Shown: positions 1-10,234, counted from the first letter of the stretch. The stretch is DNA of 64,000 bases from Pseudomonas shahriarae (GCF_014268455.2 NZ_CP077085.1:744001-808000), one strand, 5' to 3'. Program-made: numbers and translations. Notes: a model not told the origin generated them from the letters alone.

Positions 1-425
1 GCGCTGTCGACGAAGGCGCGAAAACCAAACGGTCCGATCTGTGCCTGGATGCGGTCGGCCAGTTGCTGCACGCGCTTGCGGATCAGCTTGTGGTAGTCGC
101 GGCCCAGGGCGTAGCGGGAGATATAGGCTTTTTCGGGTTGGGCCAGCAGCTGCGCCATTTGCGTATCGCCGGGCAGGTAATCCATGCGCAGGGACACCAC
201 GCGCAAGGTGCCGGGTACCAACTCGTCCGGGTGCGAGCGTTTGCTGCCATGGGCGCCCATGTAGTCCATCTCGCCGTGGTAGCCCGCGTCGAGCCAGCGC
301 TGCAGGTGCTGTTCATGCTCAGCCAGGTCCAGGCCGCTGATGCCGACTTGTTGAAAGCCCAGCTCGCGACCCCAGTCTTTGATCGATTGGGCGAGGGCGG
401 GCAGATCGGTGGTAATAGCAGGCAT
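1..425 (-). CDS. queG: Epoxyqueuosine reductase QueG, N-terminal part (runs off the window)
   Basis: Reductase for the last step of queuosine synthesis, turning epoxyqueuosine in tRNA into queuosine with cobalamin and [4Fe-4S] clusters. Only about the first 141 residues lie in the window. The protein starts MPAITTDLPALAQSIKDWG and continues with the family's N-terminal sequence (GISGLDL, then RWLDAGYHGEMDYM, then a DYH segment about 25 residues before the window edge). The iron-sulfur cysteines lie beyond the edge. It is transcribed divergently from nnr, with about 60 bp between the two starts. The ATG at 425 is chosen because homology begins there; no strong ribosome site precedes it. Identity is confident from family resemblance and from its neighbours. 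Confidence 0.88.
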   Translation of the reverse strand, partial: MPAITTDLPALAQSIKDWGRELGFQQVGISGLDLAEHEQHLQRWLDAGYHGEMDYMGAHGSKRSHPDELVPGTLRVVSLRMDYLPGDTQMAQLLAQPEKAYISRYALGRDYHKLIRKRVQQLADRIQAQIGPFGFRAFVDS

Positions 426-454
426 GAGACGAGAGAAACCGCAGGTTAGATGCG

Positions 455-460
455 TATAAT
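455..460 (+). promoter_or_regulatory. Candidate -10 hexamer for the nnr-tsaE-amiB-mutL-miaA run
   Basis: A perfect TATAAT lies 28 bp before the nnr start codon in the divergent queG/nnr gap. No good -35 is visible 16-18 bp upstream, so this is suggestive only. Confidence 0.35.
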
Positions 461-488
461 TCTGCCAGACATCGGAGCTTGAAGACGC

Positions 489-1349
489 ATGCCGCAGACA
501 AAACACGAAATAACCGACGTGCAGCCCCTGTTGCCCGGCCAATTGCCGCAACTGGCTGCGCGTTCCCCAGAGGCCCACAAGGGGCAGTTTGGCCACGTCC
601 TGGTGATTGGTGGCGACCATGGTTTTGGCGGCGCGGCGCTACTGAGTGCCGAAAGCGCTTTGCGCAGCGGCGCTGGCCTGGTGTCCCTGGCGACCCGCAG
701 TGAACATGTCCCCGCCGCTTTGACCCGCTTGCCGGAAGTCATGGTGCGCGGGGTGCATTCGGCCAATCAGTTGATGGGCTTGCTGGAAAAAGTCTCGGTG
801 ATGGTTGTCGGCCCTGGCCTGGGCGACATGGCGTGGGGCAAAAGCCTGCTGTCGGTGGCCGCCAATGCCCGGCAACCCCAGGTCTGGGATGCCGATGCGC
901 TGAACCTGCTGGCCGCAGGCCATGTAACCTTGCCGGCCGATTGCGTGATCACTCCGCACCCAGGGGAGGCGGCGCGGCTGATGGGGATCTCGACAGCCGA
1001 GGTTCAGGCCGACCGGCTTAAGGTGGCGCGCGCGCTGAGCCAGAAATTCAATGCAGTCACGGTGCTCAAGGGCGCGGGCAGCCTGATCGCCAGCCCGGAT
1101 GGGCGGGTGGCGCGCTGTGACCAGGGGCATCCGGCCATGGCATCGGCGGGCCTGGGGGATGTGCTCGCCGGCTTGACCGGCGCGCTGCTGGCCCAAGGCA
1201 TGCCAGCGTTCGAGGCCGCCAGCCTGGCAGTGTGGTTGCACGCCACGGCGGGCGATCGTCAGGGCACCTTGGGTCGCGGCCTGGTGGCCAGTGACCTGAT
1301 TCCCGCCATTCGTCAGTTGTTGGAGGAGCAGTCACCGTGTCTGAAGTAA
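489..1349 (+). CDS. nnr: ADP-dependent NAD(P)H-hydrate dehydratase (YjeF C-terminal domain only)
   Basis: Repairs hydrated NADH and NADPH (NADHX/NADPHX) back to the normal cofactors using ADP. The 286-residue protein carries only the ribokinase-like dehydratase domain: GHVLVIGGD near the N-terminus, GPGLG around residue 106, the TPHPGEAARL motif in the middle, and the nucleotide site GSASAGLGDVLAG-like segment (seen as MASAGLGDVLAG) near residue 220. The N-terminal epimerase half present in E. coli Nnr is absent, so epimerisation would need another protein or be spontaneous. The stop overlaps the GTG start of tsaE by 13 bp, implying translational coupling in a metabolite-repair/tRNA-modification/cell-wall operon. 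Confidence 0.88.
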   Translation: MPQTKHEITDVQPLLPGQLPQLAARSPEAHKGQFGHVLVIGGDHGFGGAALLSAESALRSGAGLVSLATRSEHVPAALTRLPEVMVRGVHSANQLMGLLEKVSVMVVGPGLGDMAWGKSLLSVAANARQPQVWDADALNLLAAGHVTLPADCVITPHPGEAARLMGISTAEVQADRLKVARALSQKFNAVTVLKGAGSLIASPDGRVARCDQGHPAMASAGLGDVLAGLTGALLAQGMPAFEAASLAVWLHATAGDRQGTLGRGLVASDLIPAIRQLLEEQSPCLK

Positions 1350-1804
1350 CGCTGTTTATAGCGGATGAAGAGGCCATGGTGGCTCTCGGCAAAAGCATTG
1401 CCGAGATCACCGGGGGTGTGGGCCTGATTTTTCTGCAAGGTGATCTGGGCGCCGGCAAAACCACGCTGTCGCGCGGCATCATTCGCGGGCTTGGGCATAG
1501 TGGTGCAGTGAAAAGTCCGACGTTCACCCTGGTAGAACCTTACGAGATCGGTGAGGTGCGGGCGTTCCATTTCGACCTGTATCGCCTGGTGGATCCCGAG
1601 GAATTGGAGTACATGGGCATCCGCGATTACTTCGATGGCGACGCCTTGTGTCTGATCGAGTGGCCGGACAAGGGCACAGGCTTTTTGCCAAAGCCCGACC
1701 TGACCATTACCATTACTGCGCATAACCATGGGCGTCAGTTGAAATTGTTGTCCCAGAGCGCGCGCAGTGAGTCCTGGTGTGCCGCTTTGGCTTTGAAATT
1801 CTAA
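1337..1804 (+). CDS. tsaE: tRNA threonylcarbamoyladenosine biosynthesis ATPase TsaE
   Basis: ATPase partner of TsaB/TsaD in making the t6A37 modification of ANN-reading tRNAs. The 155-residue protein has the Walker A motif GDLGAGKTT near residue 35, the family signature SPTFTLVEPY near residue 60, and a FDLYRL segment, all typical of the YjeE/TsaE family. It begins with GTG at 1337, inside the end of nnr, and is followed after 17 bp by the amiB start. Length is normal for the family. Confidence 0.95.
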   Translation: MSEVTLFIADEEAMVALGKSIAEITGGVGLIFLQGDLGAGKTTLSRGIIRGLGHSGAVKSPTFTLVEPYEIGEVRAFHFDLYRLVDPEELEYMGIRDYFDGDALCLIEWPDKGTGFLPKPDLTITITAHNHGRQLKLLSQSARSESWCAALALKF

Positions 1805-1821
1805 TAATGGGTGGGTTAGGT

Positions 1822-3243
1822 ATGCGCTTTCGCGCGTTGGTTGCTGTCGTGGGGGTGTTGCTTGCGGCAATGACTGTCAATGCTCTGGCTGCTTCACAGG
1901 TGAAAAGTGTGCGCCTGTGGCGAGCTCCGGATAACACGCGACTGGTGTTCGACCTGTCTGGCCCGGTCCAGCACAGTGTCTTTACCCTGACGGCGCCTGA
2001 TCGCCTGGTGATTGACATCAACGGTGCGACCCTGGCCGCGCCCCTGAAGGTCTCCACTGCGAACACGCCGATTACCGCGATGCGCTCGGCCCAGCGCACG
2101 CCGACCGACCTGCGGGTGGTCATCGACCTGAAAAAGGTCGTGACGCCGAAGAGTTTTTCCCTCGCGCCGAACGCCCAGTATGGCAACCGCCTGGTGGTCG
2201 ATCTGTTCGATAACCCTGCCGATGCGGCACCAGCCCCTGCACCTGCGCCTTCTGTCGCCACCACGCCAGCCGTGCCGGTCAGCCCCGCGCAGCCCCAGGT
2301 CAAGTTGCCACCGCTGCCGCCAGCCCCGGCCGGCAAACGTGACGTCATCGTGGTGATCGACGCCGGCCACGGCGGTGAAGACCCGGGCGCCTCGGGCTCC
2401 CGTGGCCAGCACGAAAAAGACGTGGTCCTGGCCATCGCCCGCGAATTGCAGCGCCAGATCAACGGGATGAAAGGCTACCGCGCCGAATTGACCCGTACCG
2501 GCGACTACTTCATCCCGCTGCGCGGGCGTACCGAAATCGCCCGCAAGAAGGGCGCCGACCTGTTCGTGTCGATCCACGCCGACGCCGCCCCGTCGAAGGC
2601 CGCCTTTGGCGCCTCGGTGTTTGCCCTGTCGGATCGTGGCGCCACATCCGAGACCGCACGCTGGCTGGCCGACAGCGAAAACCGTTCCGACTTGATCGGC
2701 GGTGCCGGCAACGTGTCCCTGGATGACAAGGACCGCATGCTCGCGGGTGTATTGCTGGATCTGTCGATGACTGCCTCGCTGACCTCCAGCCTGAACGTCG
2801 GGCAGAAAGTCCTGACCAACATGGGCCGGGTGACCCCGTTGCACAAGCAGCGGGTGGAGCAGGCCGGGTTTATGGTGCTCAAGTCGCCGGATATCCCGTC
2901 GATCCTGGTCGAAACCGGCTTTATCTCCAACGCCAACGAAGCCAACAAGCTGGCCAGCGCCAGCCACCAGCAGGCGCTGGCGCGCTCCATCAGTTCCGGC
3001 GTGCGTCAGTTCTTCCAGCAGAACCCGCCGCCGGGCACCTATATCGCCTGGCTACGGGACTCCGGGAAAATCGCCCAGGGCCCGCGTGATCACCGGGTGC
3101 AGCCCGGCGACACCTTGGCCATGCTGGCCGTGCGTTTCCAGGTTTCGGCCGCCACCTTGCGCAGCGCCAATAACCTGAAAACCGATGAGCTGAAAGTCGG
3201 CCAGGTGTTGACCATCCCCAGCACTAAGTTGGCAGCACAGTAA
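1822..3243 (+). CDS. amiB: N-acetylmuramoyl-L-alanine amidase AmiB with AMIN and LysM domains
   Basis: Periplasmic zinc amidase that cuts the stem peptide from murein during septum splitting. From [10 protein letters not shown] the protein has a Sec signal peptide ending near ALAA, an AMIN domain (about residues 25-120), a proline/alanine-rich linker, the Amidase_3 catalytic domain beginning [16 protein letters not shown] (zinc His and Glu) with SIHAD and VETGFISN motifs, and a C-terminal LysM domain ([13 protein letters not shown]). The reading frame is open further upstream (ATG at 1807 is possible); 1822 is preferred because it places the signal peptide at the very start. The stop shares one base with the mutL start (TAATG). 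Confidence 0.93.
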   Translation: MRFRALVAVVGVLLAAMTVNALAASQVKSVRLWRAPDNTRLVFDLSGPVQHSVFTLTAPDRLVIDINGATLAAPLKVSTANTPITAMRSAQRTPTDLRVVIDLKKVVTPKSFSLAPNAQYGNRLVVDLFDNPADAAPAPAPAPSVATTPAVPVSPAQPQVKLPPLPPAPAGKRDVIVVIDAGHGGEDPGASGSRGQHEKDVVLAIARELQRQINGMKGYRAELTRTGDYFIPLRGRTEIARKKGADLFVSIHADAAPSKAAFGASVFALSDRGATSETARWLADSENRSDLIGGAGNVSLDDKDRMLAGVLLDLSMTASLTSSLNVGQKVLTNMGRVTPLHKQRVEQAGFMVLKSPDIPSILVETGFISNANEANKLASASHQQALARSISSGVRQFFQQNPPPGTYIAWLRDSGKIAQGPRDHRVQPGDTLAMLAVRFQVSAATLRSANNLKTDELKVGQVLTIPSTKLAAQ

Positions 3244-5156
3244 TGAGCGAATCGGTATTGAACAGCGCTTCGCGCATCGAACTGCTCAGCCCGCGGCTGG
3301 CTAACCAGATCGCTGCGGGCGAGGTGGTTGAGCGCCCGGCGTCGGTGATCAAGGAGCTGCTGGAAAACAGCCTCGACTCCGGCGCCAAGCGCATCGACGT
3401 GGATGTCGAGCAGGGCGGCGTCAAGCTGCTGCGGGTGCGCGACGACGGTAGCGGGATTTCCTCGGACGACCTGCCGCTGGCACTGGCACGCCATGCCACC
3501 AGCAAAATCCGTGACCTGGAAGACCTTGAGCGGGTGATGAGCCTGGGCTTTCGTGGTGAGGCGCTGGCATCAATCAGCTCCGTGGCGCGCCTGACCTTGA
3601 CCTCCCGCACCCGTGGCGCCGAACAGGCCTGGCAGGTGGAAACCGAAGGCCGTGACATGGCCCCTCGGGTCCAGCCGGCAGCCCATCCAGTGGGCACCTC
3701 GGTGGAAGTGCGCGACCTGTTCTTCAATACCCCGGCGCGGCGCAAATTCCTCAAGGCCGAAAAAACCGAATTCGATCACCTGCAAGAAGTCATCAAGCGC
3801 CTGGCCCTGGCGCGCTTTGATGTGGCCTTCCACCTGCGCCACAACGGCAAGACCATCCTCAGCCTGCATGAGGCCAATGACGATGCCGCCCGCGCCCGAC
3901 GCGTGTCGGCAATCTGCGGCGCAGGCTTCCTGGAACAGGCGCTGCCGATTGAGATCGAGCGTAACGGCCTGCATTTGTGGGGTTGGGTCGGCCTGCCGAC
4001 GTTCTCCCGCAGCCAGGCAGACTTGCAGTATTTCTTTGTGAATGGCCGTGCCGTACGCGACAAGCTGGTGGCCCATGCGGTGCGCCAGGCCTATCGCGAC
4101 GTGCTGTTCAATGGCCGGCACCCAACCTTTGTGCTGTTTTTTGAAGTGGACCCCGCGGTGGTCGACGTCAACGTGCACCCGACCAAGCACGAGGTGCGCT
4201 TCCGTGACGGGCGCATGGTCCATGACTTCCTCTATGGCACCTTGCACCGTGCCTTGGGCGATGTGCGCCCGGACGATCAACTGGCGGCGCCGATTGTCAC
4301 CGCCGTCGTCCGCCCGACAGGGCCGGAGGCCGGTGAATTCGGGCCCCAGGGCGAAATGAGCCTGGCGGCCAACCTGCTGCAATCGCCGCAAGCCCAGCCA
4401 AGTTACCCGGCGCCGGGTTCCGGCGCGGGGGCGGGCTATCAGTATCAATACACCCCGCGTCCGCAATCGGCGGTGCCGGTGGCCGAGGCCCAGGCGGCCT
4501 ATCGCGAATTCTTCGCGCCGCTGCCCGATGCCGAGTCGGGCGCAGTGGCCCTGCCGGAAGGCGGCGGTGATATCCCGCCCCTGGGTTATGCCCTGGCCCA
4601 GCTCAAGGGTATCTATATCCTCGCGGAAAACGCCCACGGCCTGGTGCTGGTGGACATGCACGCGGCCCACGAACGGATCATGTACGAGCGCCTGAAGATC
4701 GCCATGGCCAGTGAAGGCCTGAGCGGCCAGCCATTGCTGGTGCCGGAGTCCCTGGCGGTGAGCCAGCGGGAAGCCGATTGCGCCGAGGAGCACCACGCGG
4801 TGTTCCAGAAACTGGGTTTTGAGTTGCAGCGCCTGGGCCCGGAAACCCTGGCCATCCGGCAGATTCCCGCCCTGCTCAAGCAGGCCGAGGCCAATCGGCT
4901 GGTGGCCGACGTGCTGGCGGACCTGATGGAATACGGCACCAGTGACCGGATCCAGGCGCATATCAACGAACTGCTCGGCACCATGGCCTGCCACGGCGCG
5001 ATCCGCGCCAACCGGCGCCTTGCCCTGCCGGAAATGAACGGCTTGCTGCGGGACATGGAAAACACCGAGCGCAGTGGCCAGTGCAACCATGGCCGACCGA
5101 CCTGGACCCAAATGGGCCTGGATGATCTGGACAAACTATTCCTGCGCGGCCGCTGA
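3243..5156 (+). CDS. mutL: DNA mismatch repair protein MutL
   Basis: Matchmaker ATPase linking MutS recognition to strand removal. The 637-residue protein has the GHKL ATPase motifs: [11 protein letters not shown] (catalytic Glu, residues 35-45), DDGSGI, and [11 protein letters not shown] variable proline/glutamine-rich linker lies around residues 370-430. The C-terminal dimerisation domain contains [12 protein letters not shown], matching the DQHA(X)2E(X)4E metal-binding endonuclease motif except for Q to M, and CHGAIRAN and CNHGRPT segments. So this MutL is probably an endonuclease type, as known for Pseudomonas, which lacks MutH. It is translationally coupled to amiB (TAATG) and miaA (TGATG). 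Confidence 0.97.
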   Translation: MSESVLNSASRIELLSPRLANQIAAGEVVERPASVIKELLENSLDSGAKRIDVDVEQGGVKLLRVRDDGSGISSDDLPLALARHATSKIRDLEDLERVMSLGFRGEALASISSVARLTLTSRTRGAEQAWQVETEGRDMAPRVQPAAHPVGTSVEVRDLFFNTPARRKFLKAEKTEFDHLQEVIKRLALARFDVAFHLRHNGKTILSLHEANDDAARARRVSAICGAGFLEQALPIEIERNGLHLWGWVGLPTFSRSQADLQYFFVNGRAVRDKLVAHAVRQAYRDVLFNGRHPTFVLFFEVDPAVVDVNVHPTKHEVRFRDGRMVHDFLYGTLHRALGDVRPDDQLAAPIVTAVVRPTGPEAGEFGPQGEMSLAANLLQSPQAQPSYPAPGSGAGAGYQYQYTPRPQSAVPVAEAQAAYREFFAPLPDAESGAVALPEGGGDIPPLGYALAQLKGIYILAENAHGLVLVDMHAAHERIMYERLKIAMASEGLSGQPLLVPESLAVSQREADCAEEHHAVFQKLGFELQRLGPETLAIRQIPALLKQAEANRLVADVLADLMEYGTSDRIQAHINELLGTMACHGAIRANRRLALPEMNGLLRDMENTERSGQCNHGRPTWTQMGLDDLDKLFLRGR

Positions 5157-6127
5157 TGAGCTCTCTACCTCCTGCCATCTTCCTGATGGGCCCGACGGCC
5201 GCCGGCAAGACAGACCTTGCGATCGAGCTGACCAAGGTTTTGCCCTGTGAGCTGATCAGTGTCGATTCAGCCCTGGTTTACCGGGACATGGACATTGGTA
5301 CCGCCAAGCCGTCCAAGGAGCTGTTGGCCGCCCATCCCCATCGACTGATCGACATTATTGATCCATCGCAAAGCTACTCGGCGGCGGATTTTCGTACCGA
5401 TGCCCTGGCGGCCATGGCTGAAATCACCGCGCGGGGCAATATCCCGCTGCTGGTGGGCGGCACGATGCTCTATTACAAGGCGCTGCAGGAAGGCTTGGCC
5501 GACATGCCGCCCGCCGATCCGCAGGTGCGCGCCGAAATCGAAGAAGAGGCTGCACGCCTTGGTTGGCAGGCCCTGCACGAGCAATTGGCGGCGATTGACC
5601 CGGTATCTGCCGCGCGCATTCACCCCAACGACCCCCAGCGCCTGAGCCGGGCTCTGGAAGTCTGGCGCGTGAGTGGCCAGACAATGACGGCCCATCGCCT
5701 CAGACAATCTGCGCAAAGTACTGACGCAGGCACCTCTGGACCGGGACAATTGCCCTATACTGTCGCCAATCTGGCTATCGCTCCGGCGAATCGGCAGGTG
5801 CTGCATGAACGAATTGCACAAAGATTCACAATTATGTTGGAACAGGGGTTCGTGGAGGAGGTCGTAGCACTGCGTTCAAGAGGTGATCTGCATCCGGGAT
5901 TGCCTTCGATACGTGCTGTAGGCTACCGCCAAGTCTGGGATCATCTGGATGGCAAGCTGACGTCAGCCGAAATGCAGGAGCGCGGCATTATTGCCACGCG
6001 CCAATTGGCAAAACGCCAGTTCACTTGGCTGCGCAGTTGGACTGACCTGCATTGGCTGGACAGTCTGGATTGCGACAATCTGTCACGCGCCTTGAAATAC
6101 TTGGGAACGGTCTCCATATTGAGCTGA
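5156..6127 (+). CDS. miaA: tRNA dimethylallyltransferase MiaA
   Basis: Adds a dimethylallyl group to A37 of tRNAs reading UNN codons. The 323-residue protein starts [22 protein letters not shown], with the P-loop at residues 11-19, followed by the family motifs [46 protein letters not shown] and, near the C-terminus, RAVGYRQVW and KRQFTWLR. The start overlaps the mutL stop by one base (TGATG). It is the gene directly before hfq, as in most gammaproteobacteria. Confidence 0.97.
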   Translation: MSSLPPAIFLMGPTAAGKTDLAIELTKVLPCELISVDSALVYRDMDIGTAKPSKELLAAHPHRLIDIIDPSQSYSAADFRTDALAAMAEITARGNIPLLVGGTMLYYKALQEGLADMPPADPQVRAEIEEEAARLGWQALHEQLAAIDPVSAARIHPNDPQRLSRALEVWRVSGQTMTAHRLRQSAQSTDAGTSGPGQLPYTVANLAIAPANRQVLHERIAQRFTIMLEQGFVEEVVALRSRGDLHPGLPSIRAVGYRQVWDHLDGKLTSAEMQERGIIATRQLAKRQFTWLRSWTDLHWLDSLDCDNLSRALKYLGTVSILS

Positions 6128-6222
6128 GTCCTTGCAATTGCCGTCTATCCTTGGGGGTGTGACGGTCACAAGCTATCTATTTTTCCGATTTTTTATTATT
6201 GATCCTTAAAGGAGTGCGGCAC

Positions 6223-6483
6223 ATGTCAAAAGGGCATTCGCTACAAGACCCTTACTTGAATACTTTACGTAAAGAGAAAGTTGGGGTTTCCATCTATCTG
6301 GTCAACGGCATCAAGCTGCAAGGTACGATCGAGTCTTTCGACCAGTTCGTGATCCTGCTGAAAAACACCGTCAGCCAGATGGTCTACAAACACGCTATCT
6401 CGACAGTAGTGCCGGTTCGTCCAATTCGTCTGCCTAGCGCAACCGAATCCGAACAGGGTGACGCTGAGCCAGGTAACGCCTGA
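6223..6483 (+). CDS. hfq: RNA chaperone Hfq
   Basis: Sm-like hexameric RNA chaperone that pairs small RNAs with mRNAs and, in Pseudomonas, helps Crc in catabolite repression. The 86-residue protein begins [20 protein letters not shown], with Sm1 residues ([22 protein letters not shown]) and the Sm2 motif [10 protein letters not shown]. The tail is short and acidic ([12 protein letters not shown]), as in Pseudomonas and unlike the long enteric tail. The start is fixed by AAAGGAG 9 bp upstream; an in-frame ATG 24 bp further upstream lacks one. Confidence 0.98.
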   Translation: MSKGHSLQDPYLNTLRKEKVGVSIYLVNGIKLQGTIESFDQFVILLKNTVSQMVYKHAISTVVPVRPIRLPSATESEQGDAEPGNA

Positions 6484-6495
6484 TAGGAGTCTCCT

Positions 6496-7797
6496 TTGTT
6501 CTTTGAGCGCCACGGTGGTGGTGAGCGAGTAATCCTCGTTCACTTGGATGGACAGGACCCTGAGGCGCGCGAAGATCCGCAGGAGTTTCAGGAGCTGGCA
6601 AATTCGGCCGGCGCCGAGACCGTCGCGTTTTTTAACGTGCCGCGTCATCGGCCAACCGCCAAATTTCTGATTGGCAGCGGCAAGGTCGAGGAACTGCGCG
6701 ACCTGGTCCATGCCGAAGAAGCCGATCTGGTTATCTTCAATCACATCCTCACGCCCAGTCAGGAACGTAACCTCGAACGTGTTTTCGAGTGTCGCGTGAT
6801 TGACCGTACCGGCCTGATTCTCGATATCTTCGCCCAACGCGCCCGTACCCATGAAGGCAAGCTCCAGGTCGAACTGGCCCAGCTTGACCACATGAGCACC
6901 CGCCTGGTTCGCGGCTGGACGCACCTTGAGCGTCAGGGTGGCGGTATCGGCATGCGTGGGCCGGGTGAAACCCAACTCGAAACCGACCGGCGTCTGCTGC
7001 GGGTGCGCCTGCGCCAGATCAAGGGCCGGCTGGAGAAGGTGCGCAGTCAGCGCGAGCAATCGCGACGCGGCCGTACCCGTGCGGATATCCCTACCGTGTC
7101 CCTGGTGGGCTACACCAACGCCGGTAAATCCACGCTGTTCAACAACGTGACCAAATCGGACGTGTACGCGGCAGACCAATTGTTCGCCACCCTTGACCCG
7201 ACCTTGCGCCGTCTGGAACTCGACGACCTGGGGCCGATTGTGCTGGCCGACACTGTGGGCTTCATCCGCCACTTGCCGCACAAGCTGGTCGAGGCATTCC
7301 GGTCTACGCTCGAAGAGTCGAGCAACTCCGACCTGCTGCTGCACGTCATTGATGCGGCCGAGCCTGACCGGATGTTGCAGATCGAGCAGGTCATGGTAGT
7401 ACTGGGTGAGATTGGCGCCCAGGACTTGCCGATCCTCGAGGTCTATAACAAACTCGATTTGCTTGAAGGTGTGGAGCCGCAAATCCAGCGCGACGAAAAC
7501 GGCAGGCCCCAGCGGGTCTGGCTGTCGGCGCGGGACGGTAGTGGTCTGGAATTGCTTGAGCAGGCGATTGCCGAGTTGCTCGGTGGCGATTTGTTCGTCG
7601 GCACCTTGCGCTTGCCTCAGCGTTTTGCTCGACTGCGTGCTCAGTTCTTTGAACTGGGTGCCGTACAGAAAGAAGAACACGACGAAGAGGGTGTCAGCCT
7701 GCTGGCTGTTCGTTTGCCTCGTTCGGAGCTCAATCGGCTGGTGAGTCGTGAGGGCGTTGTACCGACGGAGTTCCTCGAACAACACACTTTGCAATAA
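6496..7797 (+). CDS. hflX: Ribosome-associated GTPase HflX (TTG start)
   Basis: GTPase that splits stalled or stressed 70S ribosomes. The 433-residue protein has the HflX N-terminal domain (glycine-rich GGGIGMRGPGETQLETDRR near residues 150-170) and a GTPase domain with G1 GYTNAGKST, G3 DTVGFI and G4 NKLD. The start is TTG at 6496, with TAGGAG 5-6 bp upstream; no in-frame ATG fits as well, and the start MFFERHGGGERVILVHLD matches the family. It follows hfq by 12 bp and precedes hflK, the classic hfq-hflX-hflK-hflC arrangement. Confidence 0.95.
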   Translation: MFFERHGGGERVILVHLDGQDPEAREDPQEFQELANSAGAETVAFFNVPRHRPTAKFLIGSGKVEELRDLVHAEEADLVIFNHILTPSQERNLERVFECRVIDRTGLILDIFAQRARTHEGKLQVELAQLDHMSTRLVRGWTHLERQGGGIGMRGPGETQLETDRRLLRVRLRQIKGRLEKVRSQREQSRRGRTRADIPTVSLVGYTNAGKSTLFNNVTKSDVYAADQLFATLDPTLRRLELDDLGPIVLADTVGFIRHLPHKLVEAFRSTLEESSNSDLLLHVIDAAEPDRMLQIEQVMVVLGEIGAQDLPILEVYNKLDLLEGVEPQIQRDENGRPQRVWLSARDGSGLELLEQAIAELLGGDLFVGTLRLPQRFARLRAQFFELGAVQKEEHDEEGVSLLAVRLPRSELNRLVSREGVVPTEFLEQHTLQ

Positions 7798-7893
7798 AAG
7801 CCTGAGAAAGCGGTTGTGCCGCTGTGGCAGGCATTCTGTAGCATTGGTCGGCGCGCCGTGGGTGCGTCTTTGCTTTATCAGATGGAGAGCGCT

Positions 7894-9072
7894 ATGGCTT
7901 GGAATGAGCCGGGTGGCAACTCGAATAATCAGGATCCTTGGGGTGGTAAACGCCGCAATAATGGCGACCGCAAGGGGCCACCAGATCTCGACGAGGCCTT
8001 CCGAAAGCTGCAGGAAAGCCTGAATGGGTTGTTCGGTGGTGGAAAAAAACGTGGTGGTGACGACGGCGGTCGCACAGGCAAGGGCGGCGGCTACGGCCTG
8101 CTTGGCCTGGGCCTCGTGGCGCTGGCGGCTGTCTGGCTGTACAGCGCGGTCTATGTGGTGGACGAGCAGGAGCAAGCCGTGGTGCTGCGCTTCGGCAAGT
8201 ACTACGAGACTGTCGGCCCCGGCCTGAATATCTACTTCCCGCCGATCGACAAGAAGTACATGGAGAACGTCACGCGTGAGCGTGCCTACACCAAGCAGGG
8301 CCAGATGCTGACCGAAGACGAGAACATCGTCGAAGTGCCGCTGACCGTGCAGTACAAGATCAGCAATCTGCAGGACTTCGTGCTTAACGTCGACCAGCCG
8401 GAAATCAGCTTGCAGCACGCGACCGAAAGCGCCCTGCGCCACGTAGTGGGTTCCACTGCGATGGACCAGGTGCTGACCGAAGGCCGTGAACTGATGGCCA
8501 GCGAGATCAAGGAGCGCCTGCAACGGTTCCTCGATACCTATCGCACCGGTATCACCGTTACCCAGGTCAACGTACAGAGCGCAGCGGCACCGCGTGAAGT
8601 GCAGGAAGCCTTCGATGACGTGATCCGTGCCCGTGAAGACGAGCAGCGTTCGCGCAACCAGGCTGAAACCTACGCCAACGGCGTGGTGCCGGAAGCCCGT
8701 GGTCAGGCCCAGCGCATCATTGAAGATGCCAACGGTTACCGCGACGAAGTCGTGTCCCGCGCCAAGGGTGAGGCTGACCGCTTCACCAAGCTGGTGGCCG
8801 AGTACCGCAAGGCACCGGAAGTCACCCGCGAGCGTCTGTACCTGGACACCATGCAGGAAGTCTTCACCAACACCAGCAAGGTTCTCGTGACCGGCAACAA
8901 GGGTGGGCAGAACAACCTGCTGTACCTGCCGCTGGACAAGATGATCGAAGGTGGTCGTAGTGCCGGCAGTACTTCGTCTTCCGCCAGTTCGACTGCCGCT
9001 GCCAACGAAGCGAGCGCCCGTGCGGCCGCTGACTTGCAGCAACAGCAAACACGTTCCCGGGAGAGTCGTTGA
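7894..9072 (+). CDS. hflK: FtsH protease regulator HflK
   Basis: Membrane SPFH/prohibitin-type protein that with HflC forms a cage around the FtsH protease and limits its activity. From MAWNEPGGNSNNQDPWGG the 392-residue protein has a glycine-rich cytoplasmic N-terminus, one membrane segment around residues 65-85 (GLLGLGLVALAAVWLYSAVYVV), and the SPFH domain (EQAVVLRFGKYYETVGPGLN). The C-terminus is a low-complexity Ser/Ala/Gln tail. The ATG at 7894 is preceded by GGAG at good spacing; an ATG at 7882 is the alternative. The stop overlaps hflC by one base. Confidence 0.96.
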   Translation: MAWNEPGGNSNNQDPWGGKRRNNGDRKGPPDLDEAFRKLQESLNGLFGGGKKRGGDDGGRTGKGGGYGLLGLGLVALAAVWLYSAVYVVDEQEQAVVLRFGKYYETVGPGLNIYFPPIDKKYMENVTRERAYTKQGQMLTEDENIVEVPLTVQYKISNLQDFVLNVDQPEISLQHATESALRHVVGSTAMDQVLTEGRELMASEIKERLQRFLDTYRTGITVTQVNVQSAAAPREVQEAFDDVIRAREDEQRSRNQAETYANGVVPEARGQAQRIIEDANGYRDEVVSRAKGEADRFTKLVAEYRKAPEVTRERLYLDTMQEVFTNTSKVLVTGNKGGQNNLLYLPLDKMIEGGRSAGSTSSSASSTAAANEASARAAADLQQQQTRSRESR

Positions 9073-9938
9073 TGAGCAATAAATCGCTGACCGCCCTGAT
9101 TGTGGGCGTCGTCGTGGTCATCGCTGCCTGGAACTGCTTCTACATCGTGGCTCAGACCGAGCGTGCGGTGTTGCTGCAATTCGGGCGTGTGGTTCAGGCG
9201 GATGTCCAGCCGGGCCTGCATGTGAAAGTCCCCTACGTCAACCAGGTGCGCAAGTTTGACGCCCGCCTGATGACCCTGGATGCACCGACACAGCGTTTCC
9301 TGACCCTGGAAAAGAAAGCCGTGATGGTTGACGCCTACGCCAAGTGGCGCGTCAAGGATGCCGAGCGCTTCTACACCGCGACTTCCGGCCTCAAGCAGAT
9401 TGCCGACGAGCGTTTGTCCCGTCGTCTGGAATCGGGCCTGCGCGACCAGTTTGGTAAGCGCACCCTGCACGAGGTGGTATCCGGTGAGCGTGATGCGCTG
9501 ATGGCTGACATCACCCGTTCGCTGAACACCATGGCGGAAAAAGAGCTGGGTATCGAAGTGGTCGATGTTCGGGTCAAGGCCATTGACCTGCCCAAGGAAG
9601 TGAACCGCAGCGTGTTCGAGCGTATGAGCACCGAGCGTGAGCGTGAGGCGCGTGAGCACCGTGCCAAGGGTAACGAACTGGCTGAAGGTATCCGTGCGGA
9701 TGCCGACCGTCAGCGTCGCGTACTGTTGGCAGAGGCCTATCGTGAGTCCGAAGAGGCTCGTGGTGATGGTGATGCCCAAGCCGCGTCGATCTACGCCAAG
9801 GCTTATGGCCAGGACCAGGAGTTCTACGCGTTCTACCGTAGCCTGCGTGCCTACCGTGAAAGCTTTGCGAACAAAACCGATGTCATGGTGCTGGACCCAA
9901 GTAGCGATTTCTTCCGCTACCTGGAAAAGTCCAAGTAA
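9072..9938 (+). CDS. hflC: FtsH protease regulator HflC
   Basis: Partner of HflK in the FtsH-regulating complex. The 288-residue protein starts MSNKSLTALIVGVVVVIAAW, with one N-terminal membrane segment, followed by the SPFH domain (TERAVLLQFGRVVQADVQPGLH) and a charged helical region (STEREREAREHRAKGNELAEGIRA). The ATG at 9072 overlaps the hflK TGA; a TTG lies one codon earlier in frame. The gene is followed by a terminator at about 10024-10047, which ends the hfq-hfl transcription unit. Confidence 0.96.
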   Translation: MSNKSLTALIVGVVVVIAAWNCFYIVAQTERAVLLQFGRVVQADVQPGLHVKVPYVNQVRKFDARLMTLDAPTQRFLTLEKKAVMVDAYAKWRVKDAERFYTATSGLKQIADERLSRRLESGLRDQFGKRTLHEVVSGERDALMADITRSLNTMAEKELGIEVVDVRVKAIDLPKEVNRSVFERMSTEREREAREHRAKGNELAEGIRADADRQRRVLLAEAYRESEEARGDGDAQAASIYAKAYGQDQEFYAFYRSLRAYRESFANKTDVMVLDPSSDFFRYLEKSK

Positions 9939-10023
9939 CCCGCTGACTGGCTGGTTCCACTCCGTCGGGCGGCTAAAACGCTCGGCGGGGTGATCCTTTC
10001 GGAAAACGGGTGTATGATGCGGC

Positions 10024-10047
10024 AGCCGGGAAATTCCCGGCTTTTTT
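10024..10047 (+). terminator. Rho-independent terminator after hflC
   Basis: An 8-bp perfect stem (AGCCGGGA / TCCCGGCT) with a 3-base loop, followed directly by a run of six T. Confidence 0.85.
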
Positions 10048-10234
10048 GCGTCTGCATGTTTGATTGTTGTTGTGCGTTGCAGGCGTGACAGGTTTTTCGA
10101 GGAAAGTGCCCGACGAGGCCGTCTACAGGCCATTCGTCACGTCGCTCTTGCGCGTGGTTTATGCAGGGGCCGGGTATTTTCTGCTTCACTCAAGGCTCGC
10201 CCAAGGGCAGGCCGGGTCATAGGGGAATGGCGTA

